Shown here one piece after another: positions 1 through 11,180 of a stretch of DNA of 64,000 nt. The notes beneath the pieces are model-generated. The model made no database searches, had not been told where the DNA came from, and saw only the letters and a program-made list of their open reading frames with translations. Source of the stretch: Mesorhabditis belari (taxonomy: Eukaryota; Nematoda; Chromadorea; Rhabditida; Rhabditidae); assembly GCA_958450365.1 (NCBI GenBank), contig CAUEEP010000905.1, positions 946,501 through 1,010,500 of the forward strand, given 5' to 3'. Every line of letters begins with the position of its first letter. Position 1 is the stretch's first letter. The position numbers and the translations under genes are program-made.

Positions 1-273
1 ATTACAGTATTTACGGTATGTTATTGAAAGTATTGCATTATTATAATCCAAATCTAAACTACAGTATCATTATTGCATTCCAAACACTTTCAAACACTTC
101 AACCTAACACCAACTCTGAAAATAAGCTCTGACGATAAGGCTAGCTCACAACTCTGATGGTAAAGCTAGCTATGAGCTTTTAGCTGACTACTGTAGGCTA
201 CTGTAGGCTACTGTAGATTACTGTAATGAAAGAAAGAGCTTTACTATACATTACTATATAAAAACTAGAGTTA

Positions 274-3200
274 TCAAAGGAAACAAACCAATTGTTCAAG
301 CGCTTTCACTCGCTCAATCTGCTCGTTCAACTCTTTCGTTTTTTCGATTACCTCACTTTTCAGGCAATTCATTTCAGTTTTCTAAAAAGCTTTTATAAAA
401 TTGTTTCCTTTCTATCCAAACTTTATTCTGTTGATCATTGAAATTGTCGAATAATTGATCTTCTAAGTCTTTCCTTTTCCTCTCCATCGCTTCAATCACA
501 ACTTTTTGTTCAGCCGCTTCTTCTTGCTTCTAGAAGGATTTCGATCTAACAATTCAAACTTTACAATTACAGTTTTCAATTTTTCCATGAGCTCATTGTT
601 TTCCGATTGCGTTTGTTCAATTTCTTTTCTCAAATCACTCTCTTTTTGCTGACAACAAGCCAACGCGGATTCAAAATCGTCTTTCTAAAAAGAATTACAT
701 TTTGGAAAAGATCTTAAACTCTTTAACTTAACTTTTTAACTTAAAACTTTAAAAGCTTTAGACAAGACCAGAGCTGGTATCATGGATCTTCTAGGTCTTA
801 AGCCAGATGAAGTCAGAGCTTAGCCTTAGCTTAGCCTTAGCTTAGCCTTAGCTTAGCCTTAGCTTAGCCTTAGCTTAGCCTTAGCTTAGCCTTAGCTTAG
901 CCTTAGCTTAGCCTTAGCTTAGCCTTAGCTTAGCCTTAGCTTAGCCTTAGCTTAGCCTTAGCTTAGCCTTAGCTTAGCCTTAGCTTAGCCTTAGCTTAGC
1001 CTTAGCTTAGCCTTAGCTTAGCCTTAGCTTAGCCTTAGCTTAGCCTTAGCTTAGCCTTAGCTTAGCCTTAGCTTAGCCTTAGCTTAGCCTTAGCTTAGCC
1101 TTAGCTTAGCCTTAGCTTAGCCTTAGCTTAGCCTTAGCTTAGCCTTAGCTTGGCCTTAGCTTGGCCTTAGCTTGGCCCAAGACTAGATCCAGGCTGCTGG
1201 TTGTTCAAAGATCAGTAAAATTTACCGCTTTATTGATCTTTCTATTGTCCTCGAGTTGCTTTTTCATATTTTCTTCAATCGATTGTAAATGGATTTGAAG
1301 ATTGAGTAGTCTAAATGATAATAAAAGGTACTGTACTAAATGTTTTTTGTTTTAGCTTTACCACCTGAAAACTTTGCGAAGTTTTCGATACAAAAGTACT
1401 TGTAGATCAATTTTCTTGTTTTACAATTGTATTTCACAAACTTTTCCTTTGCTTCTTGCTGTATTCTGTCGATTTTGTGTTGAAGCGTTGTTCTCTGATC
1501 AGTCAAAAGTTCGATCTCATTTTCCCTTGCCTCCAACAATTCCCTCAGCTTTGCGTTCTCTAGTTGCAAGTCGATTTTCTCATTATCGACTTCCTAGAAT
1601 TGTATTTGTACTACTAGTTGAGTTGTTTTTGATTACCGTAGAGATAAAGGGAAGATTTTGTTTGCTTTGAGCATCAATTGAAGCTGTTCTTCGTCTTTTC
1701 ATTCTTGGTGAATCTCGGTGAGGAGATTGGATTGCCTGGAAGTGAGAATCGAAGATTAATGAGCTTGGTTGAGCTTGTTTCAGCTTGTTTCAGCTTGTTT
1801 CAGCTTGTTTGGAGCTTGGTTGGGCTTGTTTAAACTTGTTTGAACTTGTTTAAGCTGATTTCCAACGTCAGATTTGCTTATTTTCAATACAAAGCACTAG
1901 ATTACACAAAAAGCCACCAAATTCTCAGTCTGAAGCCTCAGTTTTGTCTCGATCAACACCATTTCTCGATCTTTTTGCTCGTTTCTTTTTCGTTGTTCAT
2001 CGATTTCCTCCTCAAGGGTTTCGATTCTTGATTCGAACTCTGAAAAACAATTGAAATTAAGAATTGAATTGTAAAAGCTTGAGATTTTGATACTGTAAAA
2101 CTAAAAAGCATTCTGACGTCAGCAAAGAAAAGCCTTTCAATGGCAAAGAACTGGCAAAGAAAACCCTTTCATTTCCTCATTCTAACTATAAATCTAGACC
2201 AAATCTATTCAGCTAACAGTACTTTCAAATTTCGATTGAAAACTATTCATTACTTTTCTCAATTCTTGCATACGCTTGATGAAGTCGTTGATTGAGCTCA
2301 TTCACCTCGTTGAGCAGCGCCAACTTTGTTTCAGCAGCGATTTTCATGTTTGTCTGAAAGTTTCTATTCATTTTTTCTCAAAACACTTAAAATAACCTTA
2401 ACCTATAGAAAATGGATTCATTTTCTTTACCTTAGTCTCATTCTTGATGTTCAATAACCCTAACCTATAGAAAATCGACTCATTTTCTTGACCTTAGCCT
2501 CATTCTTGATGTTCAATAAGCCTAACCTATAGAAAATCGATTCATTCTCCTTACCTAACCCTCATTCTTGATGCTCAATAACCCTAACCTATAGAAAATC
2601 GATTCATTTTCTTTACTTGAGCCTCATTCTTGATGTTCAATAACCCTAACCTATAGAAAATCGACTCATTTTCCTTACCTGAACCTCATTCTTGATGTTC
2701 AGACACCATTTTGCAAACTGAAAAGTGCTCTCGATCATGCTGAGATATCTGAAAGTTAAAGATTTAAGTCAAATTTGATTTTGATTTCTAAACATTCTTA
2801 AATTAAACAGCTTAAACTCAAAATTTCTAAACAAACTCTTTATTTGAGTGAATAGTGACGACAATCGCTGTGATCGCATTTCCACCGAGCGAATCTTTCA
2901 GGAAACGGGTTAACTCCGAGTTGTTGTAGCTGATGTGCTTCTGGCCTTGGGAAAGCTGTTGCATTACGGTGGAGAGATGAGTGAGACTCTGAGATGGATA
3001 AAGTCAAGTCACTGTGAACCCTGTGAACACTGTGAACACTGGTGATCGCAATAAAATACAGTTTAAGAATGGTAATTTGGTTTTCTTGCTTTCTTACCTT
3101 GTTTATTGTGATAGTTTCTTTGAAAAGTTTATCGCCGACTTGAGCTCCCGTTTGAGAGACACGCTCAGATCCGGCGAGATCCACCAAAGATAGTTTTGAA

Positions 3201-4569
3201 GTACGCTCCTCAACAATTCCTTCTCCTGGCTCGCCTTTGAGTTCCTCGGTTTTAAGCTAGAATTTTGTGGTTAGTGATTAGGGGAAATGGTTCTGATAAT
3301 ATTAATAACACTAATAAAACTACTTCAACAATGAAAATGCAATGCGATCGACTCGACACTCGATTCATCGCCGTTTCCGCTGTTCGTCGAGAGTTCCAAC
3401 CGATTTGAACGAGCTGAAATTTTGAAATTCAATCCAATCAATGCAATAAGTATTCAGAATTCAGATATTCTTTATTGTTTATTGTTTTCTAAACCTTTAA
3501 AGCATCAATCGATGAGTTGACGGCGAACTTTGCCGAATCCAACCCTGTCATTGTAGAGAAACGAATCTAAAACAATACAAAAGTCTGATTTCAATCAAAA
3601 TCAAGATTACCTTTTCATTTCCAGCCAATAGATCATACCAAACATCTTGATAAAATTGAACATAGGAGATTCGCATCTCGAAGTTGAAGCTCTTCTCAGT
3701 GAGCTGAAAATGGGTAAAAAAGATTTTCGCTTTAATTTACTTCTTCTTTTCTAGCATTGAGGAAATTGAAGAGTTGATCGATTGATCGAGGGATGATTCC
3801 ACGATCGTTTATCGACATTTCTGTGAGATCTTTGAGATGTGATGGACCAACAACTGTGTGCGTTTTGCCTGAATTCAGTTTGATTTCTTTGAGAGTTTTA
3901 TTTCTTTTGAAATAACTTGAGAACAAATTTCTGGACAAAAACAAAATACTTTTGAGCTAATGATCTTGGCTAAAAGCTGTTGAAGTTTCAAGAAAGGCAA
4001 AGCTTTAGTGATGCTCTTGTATTCTGTTCTTGTATTTTATTCTTGTATGGAAATCTAGAGATAGAGCTTTTCATTGCATTCAAAACCAACCGCTGCCCGT
4101 TTGTCCATAGGCAAAGATGGTTCCATTGTAGCCACCGAGTACCCGATCGACGACTCGCTTTGCCACTTTTTCATAGACTTCATCCTGAACTCAAAAACAA
4201 AAAGTGTAAAGAATTTGGAGAGGAGTGGCTAGCGATTGAGCGTTCGCTCTTTAGTCAACACTATGTCCAAATTCTTGAAATCAATTTTTGCCTTATTTGG
4301 CTATATTTTCAATAGAAATTCCGGAAAATGGAGGTTTAACCGAACAGAAAGCGATACTGGATTAAACTTAGCTATTTCTATCGTAATAAAACGTTTAATT
4401 AAACCTGTAGATGTTGTTGATCAAAGACAGCCGAAAATTTGTAGCTGCCAGTGCAAATTCCATTCGAATTCAACATTTCCACAAATGGATTTGCAGCACG
4501 GACAATCACATGATCCCCGGGATTGGCTCGAATTCGGCAAGAGACACGAATTGGCTCAGAGATTGACAT
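274..4569 (-). CDS. Kinesin-like motor protein, N-terminal motor with coiled-coil tail
   Basis: Microtubule motor ATPase. Sixteen exons on the minus strand: 4569-4405, 4184-4091, 3868-3741, 3703-3611, 3566-3495, 3413-3321, 3256-3098, 2988-2837, 2748-2679, 2353-2254, 2039-1918, 1593-1400, 1310-1226, 684-565, 529-422, 381-274. They sum to 1863 nt, or 620 aa plus stop. The P-loop GQTGSGKT lies at about residues 82-89, switch I NRVSSRSH at 201-208 and switch II DLAGSER at 241-247, followed by an SLGGNA block and a neck-like segment ending at about residue 342. Residues 343-620 are charged and heptad-like, predicting coiled coil. The start is the first ATG before IRVSCRIR and follows an acceptor-like TTTTCAG. 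The DRGIIPR block after the P-loop resembles kinesin-9 (KIF6/KIF9), but the family is uncertain. The donor of the exon ending near 1400 is the least certain junction. Confidence 0.88.
819..1176. repeat. 11-bp minisatellite in a kinesin intron
   Basis: About 32 near-perfect copies of ttagcttagcc. The last few copies change to cttggcc. It lies in the kinesin intron between exons 1310-1226 and 684-565. Confidence 0.95.
1757..1855. repeat. Short degenerate tandem repeat, kinesin intron
   Basis: Degenerate copies of cttgtttcag and variants (cttggttgag, cttgtttaaa) in the kinesin intron between exons 2039-1918 and 1593-1400. Confidence 0.75.
2397..2705 (-). repeat. 62-bp tandem repeat copying a kinesin exon-intron junction
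   Basis: The hexamer ctatag recurs at 2403, 2465, 2527, 2589 and 2651, an exact 62-bp period. Read on the minus strand, each unit holds the end of exon 2748-2679 (AACATCAAGAATGAG), a GT donor (gtaaag or gtaagg) and a polypyrimidine-like stretch ending in ctatag. Only the copy nearest 2679 is joined to real upstream coding sequence. Confidence 0.9.
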
Positions 4570-5222
4570 CTGAAAATAGAAAATGAAAATGAGAATTTGA
4601 ATTTAAACTTAATACATTACAAGAAAATGAATTTGAAAAGAAAATCGATGAATGTTTGTTGAATTGATTGAATAATTCCCTTCACTGATGCTCATGGCAT
4701 CAGTGATCTTTGCAGAATTGGTAATTGGCCTCATTTCTGGTAATTGTCTCAAGTATGAAATAAATTACGGTAACTGTAAAGTAAACTCGAATATTATTGT
4801 ATCGATTAGTGTAACTTTTAAAAAGATAAGCCTCAGTACGAACTTTACTAAACACTTTTGACTTCTTCACCCTTTCAAATATTTGTAAGTAATGGGGATT
4901 TTGAAATTTTGATTAGTAAGCTGTTTTCAAGAATTAATTGCTATCTAAAATACTATAAAGCTTAAAAATCAAAGCTAATTCATTAAAAGAAAGGATAAAA
5001 AGCCTTATTCCTTCCAGGTTATTAGCGTCAGCAGAGAATGCGAATAAATTTGTCTATGGCATTGCTTCGCTTGTCATTGCTTGTGGTGACACAAGCAATG
5101 AATCAATAGTTTAAGTGAGTCAAGGAATCGATTGTTCATTGATTTGATCTTTTCTATCAGATAAAAATCAAGTTCTTGATGAAAATCAAGTCCTTCAGTT
5201 GCCTCCTCAACGACACTTCCTA
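4570..5222. other. Intergenic, no gene seen
   Basis: AT-rich sequence upstream of the kinesin start. It presumably contains the kinesin promoter, but I recognise no specific site. A short inverted repeat around 5070-5100 (cattgcttg / caagcaatg) is the only structure. Confidence 0.6.
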
Positions 5223-5403
5223 TTAGGTTGTCGGATTAGCTAAAAACAAAAATACAATATCTCAATTGAAAAGATATTCTACATTATTATCAATAAAATT
5301 CTACCATCTTGTACGCAAAGAATGAATGAATTCCTTAAAAATGAAAAGAAGAAAAGCCTTCCCTAAAGAACTCATCTGGCTTTGACTTGAAGAAGATACC
5401 CAA

Positions 5404-6260
5404 ATTTTAACTTCGTGGCGGTTTTTGAATTTCTTTCTCTGTCAAAGAGTACGTTCGAAACAAATGGTAATCAGATGGTGCAAGATCAGGACTATATGGC
5501 GGGTGAGGCAGAAGTTCCCAGCCCAATTCTTCAATCTTTTGCTGGGTGATATGCAGCCGAGCGTTGTCGTGAAGGAATTTTGTAGTCGTATCCATCCCTT
5601 GACGATGCAGCACTTAATCCACGCAACTCTTGGTCTTTGTAGAGATCAGCTGTAACCGTTTGACCAGAATCTAACAGCTCAAAACACACCAAGCCTTTAC
5701 TGTTCCACCAAACACAAAGCATAAGCTTTTTTCCGTGGATATCAGGCTTTGGCGTTGTTTTTGAAGGGTCACCAAAGCCTAGCCACTGCTGTTTTCTGAC
5801 TGTGTTATCATAAGAGATCCACTTCTCATCCGTCGTAACGATGGAGTTGAAGAAACCGTTGTTCTTGGCGCTGCGGAGAAGAATTCCGAAGAATGGTGAC
5901 ACGTGTTGCTTTATTTGCATCATTGAGCTGATGCACCCATTTTCCTCATCGGTTTTTATTTCTAATTGCGTGCAAGTGATCGGGAATGGTGACAGGCAAA
6001 TGTCCCTGCTAGCTCTCGTGTAGTTTGACACGGATCCGACTCGATGGCTTCCTTCAATACATCATCAACTACATCCGGTTGTCCACCAATGACATCCGGT
6101 TGTCCATCAATAACATCCGGTTGTCCATCAATAACATCCGGTTGTCCATCAATAACATCCGGTTGTCCATCAATAACATCCGGTTGTCCTTCGTCTTCAA
6201 GGCTTTCATCTTCATTTCAGAAACGCAGAAACCATTGCTGGCATTGACGTAATGATGGAA
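5404..6260 (-). pseudogene. Mariner transposase pseudogene with internal 7-codon repeat
   Basis: Read on the minus strand, segments match mariner transposase in order: a WFLRF-like helix-turn-helix end interrupted by a stop, an ESLEDEGQPDV linker, TTRELARD, TTDEKWISYDN (first catalytic Asp), HDNARLH (second Asp) and [13 protein letters not shown] (third Asp). At least one frameshift separates the two C-terminal ORFs (5531-6031 and 5407-5613). The second-to-third Asp spacing is about three residues shorter than DD34D. The linker contains a tandem expansion at 6060-6185. Confidence 0.9.
6060..6185 (-). repeat. 21-bp in-frame tandem repeat inside mariner transposase
   Basis: About six copies of a 21-bp unit containing ggttgtccatcaataacat. 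In the transposase frame (minus strand) it encodes repeats of GQPDVID at the place where active mariners carry a single GRP-type linker. The period is exactly seven codons. Confidence 0.92.
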
Positions 6261-6536
6261 CATGATTACCGAAAAGTTGCTAAGATTCGCTGAGATTTTA
6301 TAGCACTTCTTTCCTGTTTGAAGTCATAAAACATAAAGGCATAAACGATATTTTTGCTTGATCATTTTTAAGCTAAATTTTTTCTTTTAAAATCATACAA
6401 TATAGACAAACAATATCTAAAAAGATACGTCAGAAAACGCGCTTTAAAATGAATCAAATTCCACTAGCTAAGAATTTATTATGACAGAAAAACAACCAAG
6501 CAAAAATCAAGCGACATTTCAAATCCGACAACCGAA

Positions 6537-7125
6537 TATATTGTTGGCGATTTTGCTGGCAACTAGGACTACTTTAACATTGCACAATTGCATTGCATTG
6601 GTTGAATATCTTGATATCTTCTGTAAAAAGTCAGGACACTAATATCAGCTATTCAGCTAATATCCCTTTGTTAAATATCGTTTTTTTTGTTAGGAGATTA
6701 TCAAGATACTCAGTGAATGCCGTTAATGGTATTTTTGGTAGATTTTTAGAGGCTCAGCTCAATCACTTCAAAGAAAAACAGAAAAATTGTAAATAAACAG
6801 AAAAACCAGCAAAAACATCAAGAAAAACGAAAAAAATGGAGCACAAAAGTCTAGTTGCGCTCAATCGAAGAACTCAATGGAAGATCAATCAATTAAACTC
6901 CGAATAACTGTTGCTTGGTGTGTTTTTTTTCAAATAAATTCATTGATTCACTTGATTTTTTATCAATTCCTGATGTGTCCACTAAATGTATATGATTTGA
7001 AAACATCAAAAACGAATGAGAAGAAACGGATCTTCGTTTGAACGGAAACTATGCATTTCTTTAAGGATTAACTAGTGAATTGCGTCATAAAACATTGATA
7101 AGGCTTGTGGAATTGTTGAAAGAGA
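6537..7125. other. Intergenic, no gene seen
   Basis: AT-rich spacer between the mariner and the TRIM-like gene. It presumably includes the promoter of the gene starting at 7126. I see no recognisable elements. Confidence 0.5.
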
Positions 7126-7449
7126 ATGGAATCGACTTTCTTTGTGTTTAATTCCTTAGAATTCTATCGAAATTTCGATTTTCTTGGATTGCCGATCATT
7201 TCAACCAAAAATCCATTCTTGTTTCAAATGAATGAGAAGATCTTTCAATCGTTGAATTGTCGAAAATGTGAAAAGCCTTGTGAGTCGTCTTTTTTTGTTC
7301 AAATTTGTAACTTTCTGAATGATTTAGGCTATATTTACCAGAATTTTTAAAGCTCTAATCCTCTTCTTTCAGCAAAATCTAAAAAATAATGAGCTATTGT
7401 CGTCTAAATCAGTCGACGTGTAAAAATCAGTCGTGATTACCCGCTGAAC

Positions 7450-7480
<31 letters not shown>

Positions 7481-10105
7481 TTAACAAAGATTCCCCTAGT
7501 AACGGCGAGCGAACGGGGAAAAGCCCAGCGCTGAATCCATCGGCTTTTAGTCGCGGGGAAATGTAGCGTACGAATGCTTCCGTAAGCAACGGAGTCAAAA
7601 ATTTGGTGCTCATTTTTAGTCCTGATTCACACAAGAGTCCCACGAATGAGCTGGTGTGATGAAAATGAGAAAAGGATTTGTTTGTGTCAAGAGTGTTTTG
7701 ATCAAGAGAAAGTAAAGAAACGAGAAGATCGTTGGAGACAAATCAAGGACTTGCATTTCTCGAATCCTCACAAAATTCAGTCACTATTAGGTTTTAAAGA
7801 TAGTTGTACTTGTTCGAAAGAAGATTTTAGATGTGATCTCTCATGAATCTCTTCAATTAAACGATTCAAAAACTGGATATATTATTGGAAAGGTTTGTCG
7901 ATGTCTAGATTCTTTACAAAACCATCAAAGCCATCCAAGCCCTTACAAAGCCATTACAAAGCCATCAAAGCCATTACAAAGCCATCAAAGCCATCAAAGC
8001 CATCCAAGCCATTACAAAGCCATCAAAGCCATTACAAAGCCATTACAAAGCCATCAAAGCCATTACAAAGCCATCAAAGCCATCAAAGCCATCCAAGCCA
8101 TTACAAAGCCATCAAAGCCATTACAAAGCCATTACAAAGCCATCAAAGCCATTACAAAGCCATCAAAGCCATTACAAAGCCATCAAAGCCATTACAAAGC
8201 CATCAAAGCCATCAAAGCCATCCAAGCCATTACAAAGCCATCAAAGCCATTACAAAGCCATTACAAAGCCATCAAAGCCATCAAAGCCATTACAAAGCCA
8301 TCAAAGCCATTACAAAGCCATTACAAAGCCATCAAAGCCATTACAAAGCCATCAAAGCCATTACAAAGCCATCAAAGCCATCAAAGCCATCCAAGCCATT
8401 ACAAAGCCAATCAGAAGCCATTACAAAGCCATTACAAAGCCATCAAAGCCATCAAAGCCATTACAAAGCCATCAAAGCCATTACAAAGCCATCAAAGCCA
8501 TTACAAAGCCATCAAAGCCATTACAAAGCCATCAAAGCCATTACAAAGCCATCAAAGCCATTACAAAGCCATCAAAGCCATTACAAAGCCATTACAAAGC
8601 CATCAAAGCCATCAAAGCCATTACAAAGCCATCAAAGCCATTACAAAGCCATCAAAGCCATTACAAAGCCATCAAAGCCATTACAAAGCCAATTTCCAGG
8701 AGCCATTCATTGCTCCCGAGTGTCCAGTGTGTCTTGACATTTGTAAGTTAAGAGATTTAATGTAATGTTTATCTGATTTAGATGATATCTCAGATCCATT
8801 GAAATGTCCCTTTGAGCTCTTCTGTCATCACACTCTTTGTTTCGATTGTTATCGAAAGATTCGAGATGGGAATCTTCCTGATTTCAACCATCCACGACAC
8901 ATTTTTTGTCTCCTTTGCCCACTTTGTAAAAGAAAAACATCGACGAGTGTAACAAATAAACAAATGAATGGATTAAAAGGTTAAAGAAAATCAATAATTG
9001 ATTAGATTGTTAGATTTTAGATTTCTTACTAGAGTTACCCGAGATGATCGAACAGTTCAAACGGACAAAAGAATGCTGTGCTCTTTGCTTAGAATGTCGC
9101 AAAAAGGTTCAACTTTAAAGAAATTCTTTGCCCGCACTTCTTCAAGCTATAAGTTATTCAGTTAAAACACTGTAAACTCTTTCTTAATCCTTTTATTCCT
9201 ATTTCTAAAGCTCTTCTCACCATTAGATAACTTTTTACAACCTTTATTTATTGAAAAACTTCTGAAAATTTTAAACAAAAGAGCTTAATGACAAGGTTTT
9301 TCATTCGAAATCTATTGCCAGTCTGAAATCCTCACTTTTTTTAAGGAACAAATCAATGAAATGCGTCATTGTGCTGATTGCGATACTGAGGTTAGCATAA
9401 ACTCTTGTCTCCTCACAAATAATCTCCTCAGATCTGCGTCAATTGTGCTTTTCGTCACCATAACGATCACCGAGTGGTTGAGCTAATGAAAGAAAGAGTT
9501 TGTGTGCAAAAAGGATTTCAATAAAAAGATTTATAGACAAAGTTAATCTCAAAGGAAATCGATCAAGTAACGGGTATTCAAATCAACACTTACAAGAATA
9601 TTTTCATTCATTTACATGATGATTTGTTTGAGAAAATTGTTGAACTGGAAACGGTTTGGTTTCGAAATTATTAGAAATTTTCTGAATTTCTGAATTTCTG
9701 AATTTCTGAATTTCTGAATTTCAAGAAATTCAAACAATCAGCTGCGTTGATTAATGAAATTAGTGGAAATGAAAGAATGATTGCGAAAAGAGATGAGTGC
9801 AAGTGAGTTTTTTGAGAAATTTTACCGTAGAAGATCAAATCTGTTTAAAATTCTTCATTTTGTCAATCGAATAGCAAAATTTGATCTTTTCTAACATCAA
9901 AATCGATTAGATTTTAGAAAATTCGGTAATGATTTTGAAGAAATCGCTGAAAAAGCCGTGCCTCATCTGAGAAAACTCAACGCCGAGTTGGGGGTTTGTT
10001 TTTGGGAAATTTGTAGACTAAAGTAAAGCTTTATAGCAACTTCTCGACAAGATCAACAAATCGAATTCAATCTATTCGATCAATTCATTCAAATTCCGTT
10101 TTTAA
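7126..10105 (+). CDS. TRIM-like RING/B-box/coiled-coil protein, probable E3 ubiquitin ligase
   Basis: Twelve exons: 7126-7279, 7620-7790, 7831-7892, 8700-8742, 8782-8979, 9033-9106, 9346-9390, 9432-9497, 9537-9653, 9726-9802, 9918-9993, 10037-10105. They sum to 1152 nt, 383 aa. An N-terminal Cys cluster (C45, C48, C64, C72, C74, C77) may bind zinc. The RING starts CPVCLDIY at 137 and continues CHHTLCFDC and CPLCKRK. A B-box follows: HCADCDTEICVNCAFRHH at about 242-259. A charged helical segment runs from about 272 to 345. The order RING, B-box, coiled coil defines the TRIM/RBCC class, so E3 activity is inferred from family. Exons 1, 2 and 12 are less certain than the RING and B-box exons. Introns 1 and 3 hold an rDNA fragment and a long minisatellite. 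Confidence 0.82.
7426..7572 (+). rRNA. Fragment of the 5' end of 28S (LSU) rRNA in an intron
   Basis: Begins atcagtcgtgattacccgct and continues through the universally conserved stretches aacttaagcatatta, taagcggaggaaaag and cccctagtaacggcgagcg to gcccagcgctgaatcc. This is the start of eukaryotic 28S rRNA. Similarity fades after about 7572. It lies in intron 1 of the TRIM-like gene, in the same orientation. It is a truncated insertion, not a functional rRNA gene. Confidence 0.93.
7905..8692 (+). repeat. Composite minisatellite in TRIM-like intron 3
   Basis: Built from two short modules, gccatcaaa (9 bp) and gccattacaaa (11 bp), with occasional gccatccaa, in irregular alternation. The plus strand contains no stop codon in any frame, so long spurious ORFs appear. 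The flanking GT at 7893 and aatttccag at 8691-8699 place the whole array in one intron. Confidence 0.93.
9678..9722. repeat. Short 9-bp repeat before an exon
   Basis: About five copies of ctgaatttc directly before the acceptor of exon 9726-9802. The copy in the duplicated segment at 13520 has only about two units. Confidence 0.8.
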
Positions 10106-10247
10106 TAGAAATTAATTGAAAATCGGCTTAAAGCAGATAAACAATTCGACTTTGATCATACTTTATTCCGATGATAAAGTGAAATCCAATAAATCATAAC
10201 AAAAGAAAGGTACAATCTATTGGATCACTTCATTCAAAATCACTTTC

Positions 10248-10951
10248 TATTGGGTTGGGGAGAATGAGTCGGAAAAAAGAGTTGAGCTTTGATTTGAGCT
10301 TTAATTTGAGAACAAGCATGAGAACAAGAACACTTTTATGAATCCTGAGCTTACTGTAGTAGACTTTTTGTCAGAGTACTGTAGCCACAACAGTTTCCTT
10401 CTTGTAAACGAATTGTTATACTACGGTACATTGTATTGGGTTGGGGAGAATGCGCCGAAAATGAAAAAAATGTCTAAAACTTGAATTCGACTTCGTCAAA
10501 TAATATGCGTTTGATACTCATAGAATGGTTAACTAATTCTCTACAAAATCACATTTAAAAGAAAATTCAAACAGCGCCTCCGCTCAAGAAAAAGCCATTT
10601 TTTCACAAAAACTACAAACTGTGATCTAGAAAAAACCATTGGTGGGATCTTCCTGCAAATTCGGCAACTTAAGTAATTGAATGTGCTCTATCTTTTTTAT
10701 ATAAACACCAAAGAAGGTTTATGTGAAAGAAACTGTTCAAATGATGAGTCGGACTCTTTGCCATTTTAACCAGCTGCGTTTCGAAGTTCATAAATTCCAC
10801 GAAAGAAAAGCTTTGTGGAATCTCTCAAAAGTGATTTTGTAGAGAAATAGTGGATCCTTTTGATGAAACCAAACGTATGTTTAAAGAAGGCTTTATGTGT
10901 GCAAAAAGTCCCTTTAAAGTTCGGCGCCGACTCATTCTCCCCAACCCAATA
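10248..10951. mobile_element. MITE-like element with inverted ends
   Basis: The left end tattgggttggggagaatg is at 10248 and the inverted match cattctccccaacccaata ends at 10951. A second copy of the left end sits at 10434. The right flank (aatagaaattaattgaaaat) repeats sequence already present at 10107, so the element lies inside a local duplication. No coding sequence seen. Confidence 0.75.
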
Positions 10952-10952
10952 A

Positions 10953-11180
10953 TAGAAATTAATTGAAAATCGGCTTAAAGCAGATAAACAATTTGACTTT
11001 TATGATGATACTTTATTCAGATAAAGTGAGAATGATAAAGATTTCAATTCAGATGATAAAGAAGAGAATATGAGCAACTTCTTTGTAGCTTTGTAGGCTT
11101 TGTAAGCTTTATAGCAACTCCTCGACAAGATCAACAAATCAAATTAAATCTATTCGATCAATTCATTCAAAATACAGTCG
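10953..11180. repeat. Duplicated pieces of the TRIM-like 3' flank
   Basis: Sequence at 10953-11010 repeats 10107-10160 (ttgaaaatcggcttaaagca), and 11102-11178 repeats the last exon region from 10032 (tcgacaagatcaacaaat). These are local duplications of the gene end, split by the MITE at 10248-10951. Confidence 0.75.

Larger units (their letters stand above)
5223..6536 (-). mobile_element. Full-length mariner element, inactive
   Basis: The left end TTAGGTTGTCGGATT near 5223 is matched in inverted orientation by AATCCGACAACCGAA at 6522-6536, with TA flanks. At about 1.3 kb this is normal mariner length. It holds the broken transposase described separately. Confidence 0.85.

Noticed and set aside
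819..1176. CRISPR-like repeat array
   Set aside because: The repeats are directly adjacent, with no unique spacers, and the genome is eukaryotic. The same applies to all other arrays in the window.
819..1176. Telomere-like repeat (ttagcttagcc)
   Set aside because: The nematode telomere unit is ttaggc; this 11-bp unit lies inside a gene intron.
7426..7572. A functional rRNA gene
   Set aside because: Only about 150 bases of the 28S 5' end are present, without the rest of the rDNA unit.
7833..8765. 310-codon ORF through the gccatcaaa array
   Set aside because: It is open only because the repeat has no stop on this strand. Splice sites at 7893 and 8699 join RING-gene exons in phase, so the array is intronic.
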